Of a stretch of 15,696 nucleotides of DNA, positions 1 through 7,007 are shown piece after piece (position 1 is the first letter of the stretch; each line of letters starts with the position of its first letter). The translations under genes were made by a program, and so were the position numbers. Source of the DNA: an uncultured Pirellulaceae bacterium (GTDB taxonomy: Bacteria; Planctomycetota; Planctomycetia; Pirellulales; Pirellulaceae); contig CAKQNH010000029.1 of NCBI GenBank assembly GCA_934255105.1, forward strand, positions 1-15,696, given 5' to 3'. The notes beneath the pieces were generated by a model that saw only the letters and a program-made list of their open reading frames with translations, was not told where the DNA came from and searched no databases.

Positions 1-17
1 TCAAGGCCCATCCTTGA
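1..17. repeat. Short inverted repeat at window edge
   Basis: TCAAGG and CCTTGA form 6-bp arms around a 5-base loop. It lies in the stretch where the neighbouring ATPase gene has lost its family sequence. It may extend beyond the window. No function can be assigned. Confidence 0.4.
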
Positions 18-51
18 GTACACGAACAATACACGCCCCAGTTATCGCATA

Positions 52-735
52 TTACCCAGCGTGGCGCAATCGCCCTGCTGGTTCGGCAACGTTGAGGATC
101 GTGATTACCTGTTCCAATAATGTGTAAAAGACGCTCCAGACGAAACAACTTTCTTCGCCCTTGGAGATTTTAAGATTGCCGGAGTGGACGTTGTCGCCGG
201 TCTCAAGGGTGAACGTTACCTCTGAAAATGCTCTGACCTTGATCATCTTTACTGTGTTGCCATCGTCTTCGTCCTTCTCGTATTCGGAGTTGAATCGCGG
301 CGTGAGTTTGTCGTTTGCGTACCGCTGGAAATTGGTGATGATGTTCTGGTCCTGACCCTGATCCCGCAAAATCCAATCCGTGAATGTGTTTGGTTGGATC
401 TTCAGTTTCGGTTCGGCATCGAGGGCTAAGTCGTTGTCCCAGTAGAACAGGTCCTCGGTAAATGCGTTGTAGTAGAGAATCTTGTCGCGTGAGAGTCCGA
501 TTTCTTCCGTCCCGACGTTGGGATCGACAACGTTCTCGACAGCATTTGCAGAGGCGATCATCCGCTTGAATTCCCGTGACAATCGCGTTTTCCCCATACC
601 ATTGAACGCGTAGATAAGCTGTACCTTGGGGAGGGGCCTGACCTCTTCAACTTCTTTTGTTGTGAGAGGTACGTGTTTCCTTACGGTCTTCGGTGTGCTT
701 AACTGTTGGGCGATTTCCGCTAACGTCTGGCTCAT
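52..735 (-). CDS. PrrC/RloC-like ABC-type ATPase linked to type I R-M, C-terminally truncated
   Basis: This is the N-terminal part of an ATPase of the kind found beside type I restriction genes. PrrC, its best known relative, is an anticodon nuclease held silent by the restriction enzyme and released when phage disarms it. Seen: a P-loop AFNGMGKT at residues 43-50, with Ala for the first Gly, and the motif LKISKGEES near residue 188. The frame then stops after 227 residues. From memory, relatives are much longer and carry a DDPVSSLD-type Walker B after the point corresponding to about residue 217 (position 80). Here that region reads as unrelated sequence in all three minus-strand frames. The start ATG is one base after the hsdS stop (TAA-A-ATG), so it is cotranslated. 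As written it lacks Walker B and any nuclease domain and is probably inactive. That it is PrrC-like rather than another AAA helper protein is an inference from context and the P-loop. Confidence 0.72.
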   Translation of the reverse strand: MSQTLAEIAQQLSTPKTVRKHVPLTTKEVEEVRPLPKVQLIYAFNGMGKTRLSREFKRMIASANAVENVVDPNVGTEEIGLSRDKILYYNAFTEDLFYWDNDLALDAEPKLKIQPNTFTDWILRDQGQDQNIITNFQRYANDKLTPRFNSEYEKDEDDGNTVKMIKVRAFSEVTFTLETGDNVHSGNLKISKGEESCFVWSVFYTLLEQVITILNVAEPAGRLRHAG

Positions 736-736
736 T

Positions 737-1318
737 TTATGCTTCCACCTCTTCGGGTTCGCGGAAGCTCAGCAGCAGGTCGCGATAGTACTCGTACTGT
801 CGTTGCCGCAATTCAATCTCACGTGGCAAGCCTTCGGTGAGCGAGCTCGTGAGCGCGTCGAATTTATCCAAGATGGAGACAATGCGAATCTTCTCTTCGG
901 GCGATGGATTCGGAACGGCGATGCTTTCCAGATTCCTCTTGTTGAGCTTCGGCTGAGCGGCCCCAGAGACGTACGGTGTTAGGTCAATGCTGTTGAGATA
1001 GTATTCAACGTATCGTCTTTCGGCGTAGCTAACGAATTTGAGAACATGTGCATGGTTATTCACCCAGCATTTCCCGCTCACGCTAAATGCGATCGGTGTA
1101 CTACGCGCCAGCAGGTTTGCTCCATCTTCGGAAACTAGAAGGTAATCTCCATCAAAGATATAGTCTTTGACGTAATCGACGATCCCTGAAGCTCCATAAT
1201 ATGGAATGCTTCCAGGGTCCCTTAACCCGCTCGTTATTGGTTTCCTCTGGGAATCTAGATTTTCTGCCAGCTCCCCCAGCGTTTTCCATTCGACATCGCC
1301 ATCCTCAAAACGGAGCAA
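737..1318 (-). CDS. hsdS: Type I restriction specificity subunit HsdS, C-terminal half (second TRD)
   Basis: This is the second target-recognition half of HsdS, the subunit that selects the DNA sequence read by the methyltransferase and nuclease. Seen: a TRD of about 140 residues beginning [13 protein letters not shown], then the conserved region [13 protein letters not shown] followed by [17 protein letters not shown], which is the usual end of type IC HsdS proteins. The frame is open upstream of the TTG at 1318 and reads [11 protein letters not shown] from about 1351, which is the matching central conserved region. This half therefore belongs to one polypeptide with the 1255-1863 frame. Joining the two by a -1 shift gives about 375 residues, close to the roughly 400 of EcoR124I HsdS (from memory). 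TTG 1318 is only a nominal start and no good ribosome-binding site was seen. Either the gene is disrupted, or the halves are joined by frameshifting. Two half-subunits assembling together is also known for type I systems. Confidence 0.8.
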   Translation of the reverse strand: MLRFEDGDVEWKTLGELAENLDSQRKPITSGLRDPGSIPYYGASGIVDYVKDYIFDGDYLLVSEDGANLLARSTPIAFSVSGKCWVNNHAHVLKFVSYAERRYVEYYLNSIDLTPYVSGAAQPKLNKRNLESIAVPNPSPEEKIRIVSILDKFDALTSSLTEGLPREIELRQRQYEYYRDLLLSFREPEEVEA

Positions 1319-1863
1319 CTGATCGCGATAGTAGTTGTATTGTTTTTTGCGGCGGTCAGCTCGGCGGTCAGCTCGGCGGTCAGCTCGGTAAAGGTGTCCA
1401 GAATGCGGACGATCTCGCCCTGAATCTCCAGCGATTTATTCGGGTTCGATGGACAGGGAATCGGGATTTTGATTTCGTTCAAGATGGCTTGAGTAAGACT
1501 TGGCCGGCCCGAACCTGTATCCAATGCCATCATGTCAATTGTGTTGATGAAATGGTACAGATACTTCGGTAGAAGTTTCGTCTCATTTATCTCGGTGTAG
1601 TAGATGGTGTCAACATTCCAAAACGGCGTGTCAACGTAGAAGATGTTGGTTATTGATCCCTTTCTAGGAATCAGAACACTCGGCTGATCATAAGACCATG
1701 TGTCAACGTATCCCATGACCCCGCCTGAGCCATACACGGGAGTCTCGCCTGCACTCAATCCCTTCCAATCTTTCCCATGCTTGATCTTCGCTAATTCACG
1801 TAGTGGTAGCCATTCCACCTCAGCGTCTGCCAGCAGTTTGTTTATGAAACAAACGTCGCTCAT
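1255..1863 (-). CDS. hsdS: Type I restriction specificity subunit HsdS, N-terminal half (first TRD)
   Basis: This is the first half of HsdS. Seen: an N-terminal TRD starting around [20 protein letters not shown], the motif [12 protein letters not shown] near residue 120, and the central region [22 protein letters not shown] at about 150-171. The TAEL repeat is the signature of the IC family (EcoR124I, EcoDXXI), where copy number sets the distance between the two half-sites. After residue 171 the frame loses family sequence and ends 30 residues later. The expected [10 protein letters not shown] continues in the -1 frame. The ATG overlaps the hsdM stop as ATGA, giving translational coupling. 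The last 30 residues are probably not native. If a single C of a CCC run was lost (GCCCGC to GCCGC), this is an ordinary frameshift mutation. The alternative is programmed slippage at 1342-1348. Confidence 0.82.
   Translation of the reverse strand: MSDVCFINKLLADAEVEWLPLRELAKIKHGKDWKGLSAGETPVYGSGGVMGYVDTWSYDQPSVLIPRKGSITNIFYVDTPFWNVDTIYYTEINETKLLPKYLYHFINTIDMMALDTGSGRPSLTQAILNEIKIPIPCPSNPNKSLEIQGEIVRILDTFTELTAELTAELTAAKNNTTTIAISCSVLRMAMSNGKRWGSWQKI
1342..1348 (-). other. Candidate -1 slippery heptamer A_AAA_AAC in hsdS
   Basis: Read on the minus strand, codons GCA-AAA-AAC of the first hsdS frame contain A_AAA_AAC, a classical X_XXY_YYZ slippery site. A -1 slip here moves translation exactly into the frame encoding QYNYYRDQ and the second TRD. 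I saw no strong downstream stem or upstream Shine-Dalgarno-like stimulator, so true programming is unproven. The run of six A is also a possible site of slippage mutation or sequencing error. Confidence 0.45.
1351..1386 (-). repeat. Three tandem 12-bp TAEL-coding repeats in hsdS
   Basis: The plus-strand unit GGCGGTCAGCTC occurs three times with no mismatch. On the coding strand it encodes the ELTA/TAEL repeat between the two recognition domains. In EcoR124I and EcoR124II, two versus three such repeats change the non-specific spacer from 6 to 7 bases. Being 12 bp long, repeat gain or loss keeps the frame, so it does not itself explain the frame break next to it. Confidence 0.9.
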
Positions 1864-3416
1864 GCCTCGACCTCCTTGCCTTCAATCTCCGCGACAATCG
1901 TGTCGATCTCCAATCGCAACTGATCGATCCTGGCGACGGTCGTTTTCAACTCGACGTTGAGCTTGGCAATGTCCACGCGCTCACGTGTATCCTCGGCTTC
2001 GACGTAACTGCTGACCGACAGGTTATAGTCGCTGCCAGCGATCTTCTCGAATGCGACCGATTGAGCGAAGTGGTCGACATCGGCCTTGCTATCGAAAACC
2101 TGCATGATGGTTTCGATGTGATCGTCGGTGAGCGTGTTGTTGTTGGTCTCCTTCTTGAACAAACCGCTGGCATCGATGAACTGCGTCGTCGTATCGGTCT
2201 TGTGCTTGGACAGCACCAGAATGTTCACGGCGATGGTGGTGCCGTAAAACAGATTCGGGGCGAGCGAAATCACCGTCTCGATATAATTGTTGTCCACCAG
2301 ATACTTGCGGATCTTCTGCTCGGCTCCGCCTCGATAGAAAATGCCTGGGAAGCAAACGATAGCCGCTCGGCCTTTGCTCGATAAGTAGTAGAGAGCATGA
2401 AGTACGAACGCAAAATCGGCTTTCGACTTGGGGGGCAGCACTCCAGCGGGAGCAAAGCGTTCGTCATTGATCAGCGTTGGATCGTCGCTGCCAATCCATT
2501 TCACCGAATAGGGAGGATTGGAGACGATGGCATCAAACGGCTTTTCGTCTGCGAACTGAGGATCGATCAGCGTGTTGCCGAGCCGGATGTTGAACTTGTC
2601 GTAGTTGATGTTGTGGAGGAACATGTTCATACGGGCCAGGTTGTAGGTCGTATGGTTGACCTCCTGGCCGAAGAATCCTTCTTCAATGATGTGGGCATCG
2701 AATTGCTTCTTTGCTCGCAGCAACAGCGAACCGGAGCCACAGGCGTGATCGAGAATCTTGTTGATCTTGGTTTGTTTGTGCATCGCGAGCATCGAGATCA
2801 GCTTCGAAACCTGCTGAGGCGTAAAGAACTCGCCACCAGACTTGCCCGCATTGGCTGCATAGTTGGAGATCAAAAACTCGTATGCATCGCCGAAAAGATC
2901 GATCTGGCTCCCTTCGAAGTCACCGAAATCTAGCTCGGCCACCCGTTTCAGCACCTTTGCCAACCGTTCGTTCTTGTCCTTGACGGTGTTGCCTAATCGA
3001 TTGCTGGTAGTGTCAAAGTCCGCGAACAATCCTTTGATGTCGTCTTCCGACGGGTAGCCGTTGGCGGATGATTCGATTGCAGCAAAGACAGCCGCCAGAT
3101 CGGTGTTTAGATTTTCGTTGGTATTAGCAGTTTCAACGACGTTCGCAAACAACTGGCTTGGATAGACAAAGTAACCTTTGGTCTTGATGGCATCGTCTTT
3201 GATCTCTGGTGAGATACGACTATCGGGTAATTCGGCATAACGAATGCTCTCGTCACCAGCCTCGATATAGAGTGCAAAGTTCTCGCTGATGAAGCGATAG
3301 AACAGCGTTCCCAACACGTATTGCTTAAAGTCCCAGCCGTCCACTGCACCGCGAACATCGTTGGCGATGTCCCAGATTTTCTTTTGCAGGGCGGCACGTT
3401 GTTGGGCTCCGGTCAT
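1860..3416 (-). CDS. hsdM: Type I restriction-modification DNA methyltransferase subunit HsdM
   Basis: HsdM is the N6-adenine methyltransferase subunit. With HsdS it methylates the host's recognition sites using S-adenosylmethionine, and it is also part of the restriction complex. Seen in order: an N-terminal helical domain (residues 1 to about 170, starting with [11 protein letters not shown]), GEFFTP at 195-200, the SAM-binding motif DHACGSGS at 223-230, and the catalytic NPPY at 300-303. The C-terminus (about 470-518) is a helical, coiled-coil-like tail that contacts HsdS. Length is 518, matching the roughly 520-530 of EcoR124I/EcoKI HsdM, and the gene looks intact. AAGGAA sits 8 bases before the ATG. 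It overlaps hsdS by 4 bases and follows the small HTH gene by 45 bases. With hsdS broken and no hsdR visible, the enzyme may lack a full partner. Confidence 0.96.
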   Translation of the reverse strand: MTGAQQRAALQKKIWDIANDVRGAVDGWDFKQYVLGTLFYRFISENFALYIEAGDESIRYAELPDSRISPEIKDDAIKTKGYFVYPSQLFANVVETANTNENLNTDLAAVFAAIESSANGYPSEDDIKGLFADFDTTSNRLGNTVKDKNERLAKVLKRVAELDFGDFEGSQIDLFGDAYEFLISNYAANAGKSGGEFFTPQQVSKLISMLAMHKQTKINKILDHACGSGSLLLRAKKQFDAHIIEEGFFGQEVNHTTYNLARMNMFLHNINYDKFNIRLGNTLIDPQFADEKPFDAIVSNPPYSVKWIGSDDPTLINDERFAPAGVLPPKSKADFAFVLHALYYLSSKGRAAIVCFPGIFYRGGAEQKIRKYLVDNNYIETVISLAPNLFYGTTIAVNILVLSKHKTDTTTQFIDASGLFKKETNNNTLTDDHIETIMQVFDSKADVDHFAQSVAFEKIAGSDYNLSVSSYVEAEDTRERVDIAKLNVELKTTVARIDQLRLEIDTIVAEIEGKEVEA

Positions 3417-3461
3417 GTACTGTTCCTTCGTGATGCGTCCCGGCTCATCGTGAGCTTTGAT

Positions 3462-3662
3462 TTACGCTTTGGGTTTTACTGGCTTGGCTGTCTTCTTCAA
3501 AAAACCGTCGAGGTCGCTTCGCTTGAACAGTCGATATCCGTTCGCTGGATTCCGGTGCATCGGAATGTCACCGCGCGCCGCCCATTTGCGAAGCGTGTTC
3601 TGAACGACACCGATGTACTCGGCAGCCGCTGCTGTGTGCAGGTATTCGGTTAGTTTCGGCAT
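3462..3662 (-). CDS. Small MerR/excisionase-type helix-turn-helix protein upstream of hsdM
   Basis: A 66-residue protein that is almost entirely one winged HTH of the HTH_17/MerR class. Seen: YLHTAAAAEYIGVVQNTLRKW (the recognition HTH, about residues 7-27), then RGDIPMHRNPANGYRLFKRSDLDGFL, the typical wing and closing helix. A basic tail KKTAKPVKPKA follows. I chose the ATG at 3662 because it opens the HTH directly, with GGAG about 12 bases upstream. The frame is open further upstream but that part has no family features. It lies 45 bases before hsdM on the same strand, so the plausible role is transcriptional control of the restriction operon. Its target DNA cannot be read from the sequence. 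Confidence 0.82.
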   Translation of the reverse strand: MPKLTEYLHTAAAAEYIGVVQNTLRKWAARGDIPMHRNPANGYRLFKRSDLDGFLKKTAKPVKPKA

Positions 3663-4471
3663 TTCGGTTGTGGTCTCCAGTTCGCGATACGATCTGAGCA
3701 AGGCCAGATAGACTAGCAAACCCTGCACGGTTCGGATATGGCCGTTTCCCCAATGCGTCGGTAGTCTTAAGCCAACTCGGGAATGAAGTCGCAAAGCTGA
3801 AAAGGGTTCGAAACCGCCTTGAACAGAAGAAGCCCAAGGCTGGTTACGTGACTACACGCATTTCTCGCTTGGTGGGAGCTAGGCAGTAAACGAGGCTCAT
3901 TTGCCAAACTGCTTGTGCGTGTGAATTGCTTGAGGACGTTGCGCTGGCCTTTATTCAGTCGTTTCGCTCTCTCTGGAACAACCCCTCGGTTATGGACGAT
4001 GCAATGTCGAGCAAACTCGTAAACCTCCAATTGATCTGTCGCCCACCGAACGCTCTCTTGGCGATTTTGATCAAGAGCACGTTCGGCGTGAGAAGATGGC
4101 GATTGATGAGATACGGGGGCTGTTGGCTGAGATGGTGGACGACCAGGACGGTTGAGTTTCGCCATAGGCCGGAAACTATTAGGGTATGGGCTACGTGCCA
4201 GAAGACAGCCTCCATCTTCCCGACTAGAGGGGGAGGTGCGCGTTCGGGCCATTCCGCCCTCGCTGAAGCCTCAGGCGCGGGCGCGCGCGGGCTGAACGGT
4301 TTTTCGAGTACTCCGTCGCCTGAACCCAATGCTGGGGGATATACTGGCAACTGCCAGGTACTTGTCGAGGTCGCTCCTCGAGGGCTAAACCGGGCTGGGG
4401 ACGGTCGCCATTACCTACCTTTTGGCATTCGTTTCCGGGCGGGCCTAGCGTCAAAAAGGTAGAGATTCAAC
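3663..4471. other. Long gap with possible coding remnants, no convincing gene
   Basis: About 800 bases lie between the divergent HTH and protease genes. Two plus-strand frames look protein-like but lack a plausible start. One is 3698-3889, containing VAKLKRVRNRLEQKKPKAGY and ending LVGARQ. The other is 3934-4155, a hydrophilic stretch including LSPTERSLGDFDQEHVRRE and ending AEMVDDQDG. They are in different frames, as expected of a decayed gene. I do not recognise a family. The rest (4156-4471) is GC-rich and featureless apart from one inverted repeat. No clear promoter was found. Confidence 0.35.
4344..4357. repeat. 14-bp inverted repeat upstream of the protease gene
   Basis: CTGGCA-AC-TGCCAG is a perfect 6-bp inverted repeat with a 2-base centre, 115 bases before the protease start. 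The short spacer suits a dimeric repressor operator better than a hairpin. No regulator is identified, so operator function is only a possibility. Confidence 0.35.
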
Positions 4472-6610
4472 ATGGTGGCTCAATGGTTTTATCAGACCGC
4501 CCAGAGGCAGCAGTCCGGGCCGATCGATTCGAAAGAACTGCGCCGGCTAGCGGAAACTGGCATCGTCAGGCCAGACACGCTGGTACGTCCAAGTGAGAGT
4601 GCCAACTGGGTACGCGCTGAGCAGGTCCGGGGTCTATTCCAGCGAACCCCGCCCCCGCCTTCTTCTTCGTCAATGGTCAAGGCTACTCTAGTACAGCCAC
4701 CGGCACCTCCCCCGCTACCATCGGTACTGCGGAAGTCCGGCGGGCCCAGTAGGAGCGTTGGCGGCGAAAGTCCGGTTCGCCACGGCGCAAGAGCGTCGGC
4801 AGTCAACGAGGCATCCGAGAAGCCGTACCGCATTCATCCCGCAACCTGGGTCGCGATCATCGCAGGCACCGGGTTCGTCTTGCTCTTGCTCTGGACTATC
4901 GCATTTTGGGGCGGTGGCTCGCAGCAACAGGCGGAGAAGGATCAATCGCCGTCGGTTGTTGCACGGTCGACCGAGCCGGAAGTTTCTGCACTCACGCCAC
5001 AGCCGTTGGCGCAGCGAGGTTCCGAGATACCAGCCCTCTTGGAACTGGACGACCGGCCGGGCGCATTGGACGCAAAGCCGCATCATGCTGACGCCAACGA
5101 AGAGTTCTCGGCCTCGGAATTGTATGTGCGAGCCTCCCCTAGTTCCCTTCGTGTTGAGAACTACGACCGCAACGGCAGGCTTGCTGCCTCTGGTTCAGGG
5201 TTCCTCGTCAGTCCCGATGGACAGGTGGTGACAAACTTGCATGTCATTCGCGGCGCTGACACGGTGACCGTTCGTTTGAGTAGCGGCACAACGACCGCCG
5301 TGCGAGGTGTTCTCTGCCTCGATGAAGCTCATGATCTTGCCGTCCTTGATATCGGTGGAGCGGGGCACGACTATCTTCAACTGTCAAAGGCCAAGCCTGC
5401 GGTGGGAACTCGAGTCTACGCCATTGGCAACCCTCTGGGATTGACGGGTACGCTGAGTGAAGGTGTTGTAAGTGGTTTGCCGGATTTCGATGGCGTCCTG
5501 TATGTTCAGACCAATGCCGCAATAAGTCCGGGCTCCAGCGGCGGACCTCTTCTTGCGGCCAATGGAACTGTGATCGGAATCACGACGGCTTCTCTTCGAG
5601 GAGGGCAGAATCTCAATCTCGCAGTACCGGCAAGTGCGATCAACAGCTTGCTTAACGAACAGCAACAGCCACTCACCCTGGCACAGGTCAACGCGAGAAT
5701 AGGCTCTGAGAATCAACAAATCACAACAGAGGACGATGCGGTAAAGCTTGCAGAGATATGGGATGCAATCAGGGCTAATAAAACGGGCGACGTGCTGCGA
5801 ATGCTGACAGCCGTGCCAAACGAACGAAGGGGAACCGGCTACTGGATTGCGAGCGGACACGTGCATTTCAAGCTCGGGAATTTTGACAACGCGCAGGCCG
5901 CATTCGGCAAAGCGGTTGCAAACGATCCCAACAATACGGAAAGCTTACTTCGGTTGGCCTTGGCTCTCCTTCTCGATGGCTCCCCAGCGAGGGAGGGCCA
6001 CCATGCGATTGCGAGGGATTTGTGTGAGAGAGTGATACAACTGGACCCGACTAGCGTTCCCGCTTACGTCATATGTGGTCTCTGCACGAAACACGACGAC
6101 TGGGTGGAGAGTATCGGCCACTTCAAGATGGCGGTGGCGCTTGATCCCGCGGATTTTAGTGCGCAATACAACCTGGGCGTCGAAATGCTTTATCGACACC
6201 AGAAAGATGCTTGGCTGCCGCTACAGGAAGCCTTGAAGCTGGAAAAGGAAATAAACCTAGATGACTATTGGGTCCAGCACAGCGTTGCGATGACGCTGTC
6301 AGATCTGACCACTCTACCGACGACCAGCTCGCTTCAAGTACCGCTTAAATTGGCAATCGCTAAGGCTTACAGACACGGCGAACAGCACGAACGTGCTATA
6401 CAAGAGTACAAGGAGGTTCTCGCAATTGAGCCCGATAATCCAGTGGTGCCGTGGGGGATGCACTTTACTTACAAAGACTGGCGAGGTGCCGATGACTCAG
6501 ATGCTCGTCACTGGTTACGTCGCGGAAGAGGCGCGTACTATACCGCTGGATCGTCCACCGAAACGCACATGCCGGTGATTCTCTTCAACTACTTCGGCAT
6601 GCTTCGCTAG
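4472..6610 (+). CDS. Membrane-anchored GYF-domain / HtrA-type serine protease / TPR protein
   Basis: A 712-residue multidomain protein. Residues 4-56 form a GYF_2-like domain (QWFYQTAQRQQSGPIDSKEL...W47V), usually a protein-binding module. A proline-rich linker follows (59-83), then one transmembrane segment around 126-146 (WVAIIAGTGFVLLLLWTIAFW). A trypsin-like domain of the HtrA/Deg kind spans about 220-395, with His257 in TNLHV, Asp288 in AHDLAVLD and Ser356 in ISPGSSGGPL, so the triad is complete. I see no PDZ domain. Instead TPR-like repeats occupy about 455-690 (for example GHVHFKLGNFDNAQAAFGKA and ERAIQEYKEVLAIEPDNP). The inferred layout is a cytoplasmic GYF domain and an extracytoplasmic protease, with the TPRs in the place where PDZ domains normally select substrates. 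The ATG at 4472 has only a weak upstream AGAG. It appears monocistronic. The substrate is unknown. Confidence 0.9.
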   Translation: MVAQWFYQTAQRQQSGPIDSKELRRLAETGIVRPDTLVRPSESANWVRAEQVRGLFQRTPPPPSSSSMVKATLVQPPAPPPLPSVLRKSGGPSRSVGGESPVRHGARASAVNEASEKPYRIHPATWVAIIAGTGFVLLLLWTIAFWGGGSQQQAEKDQSPSVVARSTEPEVSALTPQPLAQRGSEIPALLELDDRPGALDAKPHHADANEEFSASELYVRASPSSLRVENYDRNGRLAASGSGFLVSPDGQVVTNLHVIRGADTVTVRLSSGTTTAVRGVLCLDEAHDLAVLDIGGAGHDYLQLSKAKPAVGTRVYAIGNPLGLTGTLSEGVVSGLPDFDGVLYVQTNAAISPGSSGGPLLAANGTVIGITTASLRGGQNLNLAVPASAINSLLNEQQQPLTLAQVNARIGSENQQITTEDDAVKLAEIWDAIRANKTGDVLRMLTAVPNERRGTGYWIASGHVHFKLGNFDNAQAAFGKAVANDPNNTESLLRLALALLLDGSPAREGHHAIARDLCERVIQLDPTSVPAYVICGLCTKHDDWVESIGHFKMAVALDPADFSAQYNLGVEMLYRHQKDAWLPLQEALKLEKEINLDDYWVQHSVAMTLSDLTTLPTTSSLQVPLKLAIAKAYRHGEQHERAIQEYKEVLAIEPDNPVVPWGMHFTYKDWRGADDSDARHWLRRGRGAYYTAGSSTETHMPVILFNYFGMLR

Positions 6611-6620
6611 GTGCGAATCG

Positions 6621-6823
6621 GCGGTTCGTTCTTCCGCGTTGCGGTCCGTGGGATACGACCAGGAGCAGCGGGTCTTGGAGGTCGAGTTCCCCAACGGCGC
6701 TGTGAACCAATATTTCGATGTGCCGCCCGAAGTCTATCAAGGGCTATGAATGCCGAGTCGCATGGCCAGTGCTTCCATCAGCACGTGCGCGACAAGAGCT
6801 ACCGGTACCAGAGGATGAACTGA
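6621..6823 (+). pseudogene. KTSC-domain gene remnant, frameshifted
   Basis: KTSC is a short domain of about 60 residues with unclear function, often in small stand-alone proteins. The first part is read in one frame from 6624: VRSSALRSVGYD, LEVEFPNG, YFDVPPEVYQGL, ending in TGA at 6747-6749. The second part, MNAESHGQCFHQHVRDKSYRYQRMN, follows in the -1 frame from 6746 to TGA at 6821-6823. Together they make one nearly complete KTSC domain, so a single base has been lost at GGGCTATGAATG. No ATG opens the first part; the nearest candidate, GTG at 6648, would drop the conserved SSAL. The two frames meet as ATGA, which could allow reinitiation, but a decayed gene is simpler. Confidence 0.75.
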
Positions 6824-6927
6824 ACGTGTGCCTGCGCGCCAGACGGGCTGTCTTGGTCGGGCCCCTCGACGGTACACTAAGCAATTGGGACGGCCGAGGC
6901 GACTTGCAAGCGCCCCGGCCTTCAATG

Positions 6928-6984
6928 CGGACTCGGCAGGTGGTCGCCTTCTTCACCTGTCTTTGGCGAAGCCTGCCGCGTCCG
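6928..6984 (+). promoter_or_regulatory. Long GC-rich hairpin in the leader of the 7008 gene
   Basis: The arms CGGAC-T-CGGCAGG-TGG-TCGCC (6928-6948) and GGCGA-AG-CCTGCCG-C-GTCCG (6965-6984) pair over 5+7+5 bp with small internal loops and a 16-base apical loop. It ends about 10 bases before the GAGAGGTG ribosome-binding site at 6995-7002. A second symmetric element, GGCG-A-CTTGCAAG-CGCC, lies just upstream at 6898-6914. No poly-T follows, so it is not a standard terminator. It could be a leader regulator, a small RNA, or a protein-binding site. Confidence 0.55.
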
Positions 6985-7007
6985 GCCCGGTAAAGAGAGG
7001 TGAAAAT

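Noticed and set aside
1351..1386. CRISPR-like or iteron array
   Set aside because: The units are 12 bp with no spacers and encode TAEL inside hsdS.
2397..2933. 178-residue open frame antisense to hsdM
   Set aside because: Exactly opposite a well-supported gene; its apparent order comes from the codons of hsdM.
3767..4252. 161-residue minus-strand open frame
   Set aside because: No recognisable motif; Ser/Pro/Arg-rich composition typical of antisense reading in GC-rich DNA.
3926..4462. 178-residue plus-strand open frame in the gap
   Set aside because: Composition is rich in Arg, Trp and Gly with no domain-like pattern, no good ribosome-binding site, and it crosses the more protein-like frame 3934-4155.
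6611..6823. 70-residue frame starting with GTG right after the protease stop
   Set aside because: Its first 44 residues are out of frame with the KTSC sequence; only the last 26 belong to a real domain, so it is part of a broken gene.
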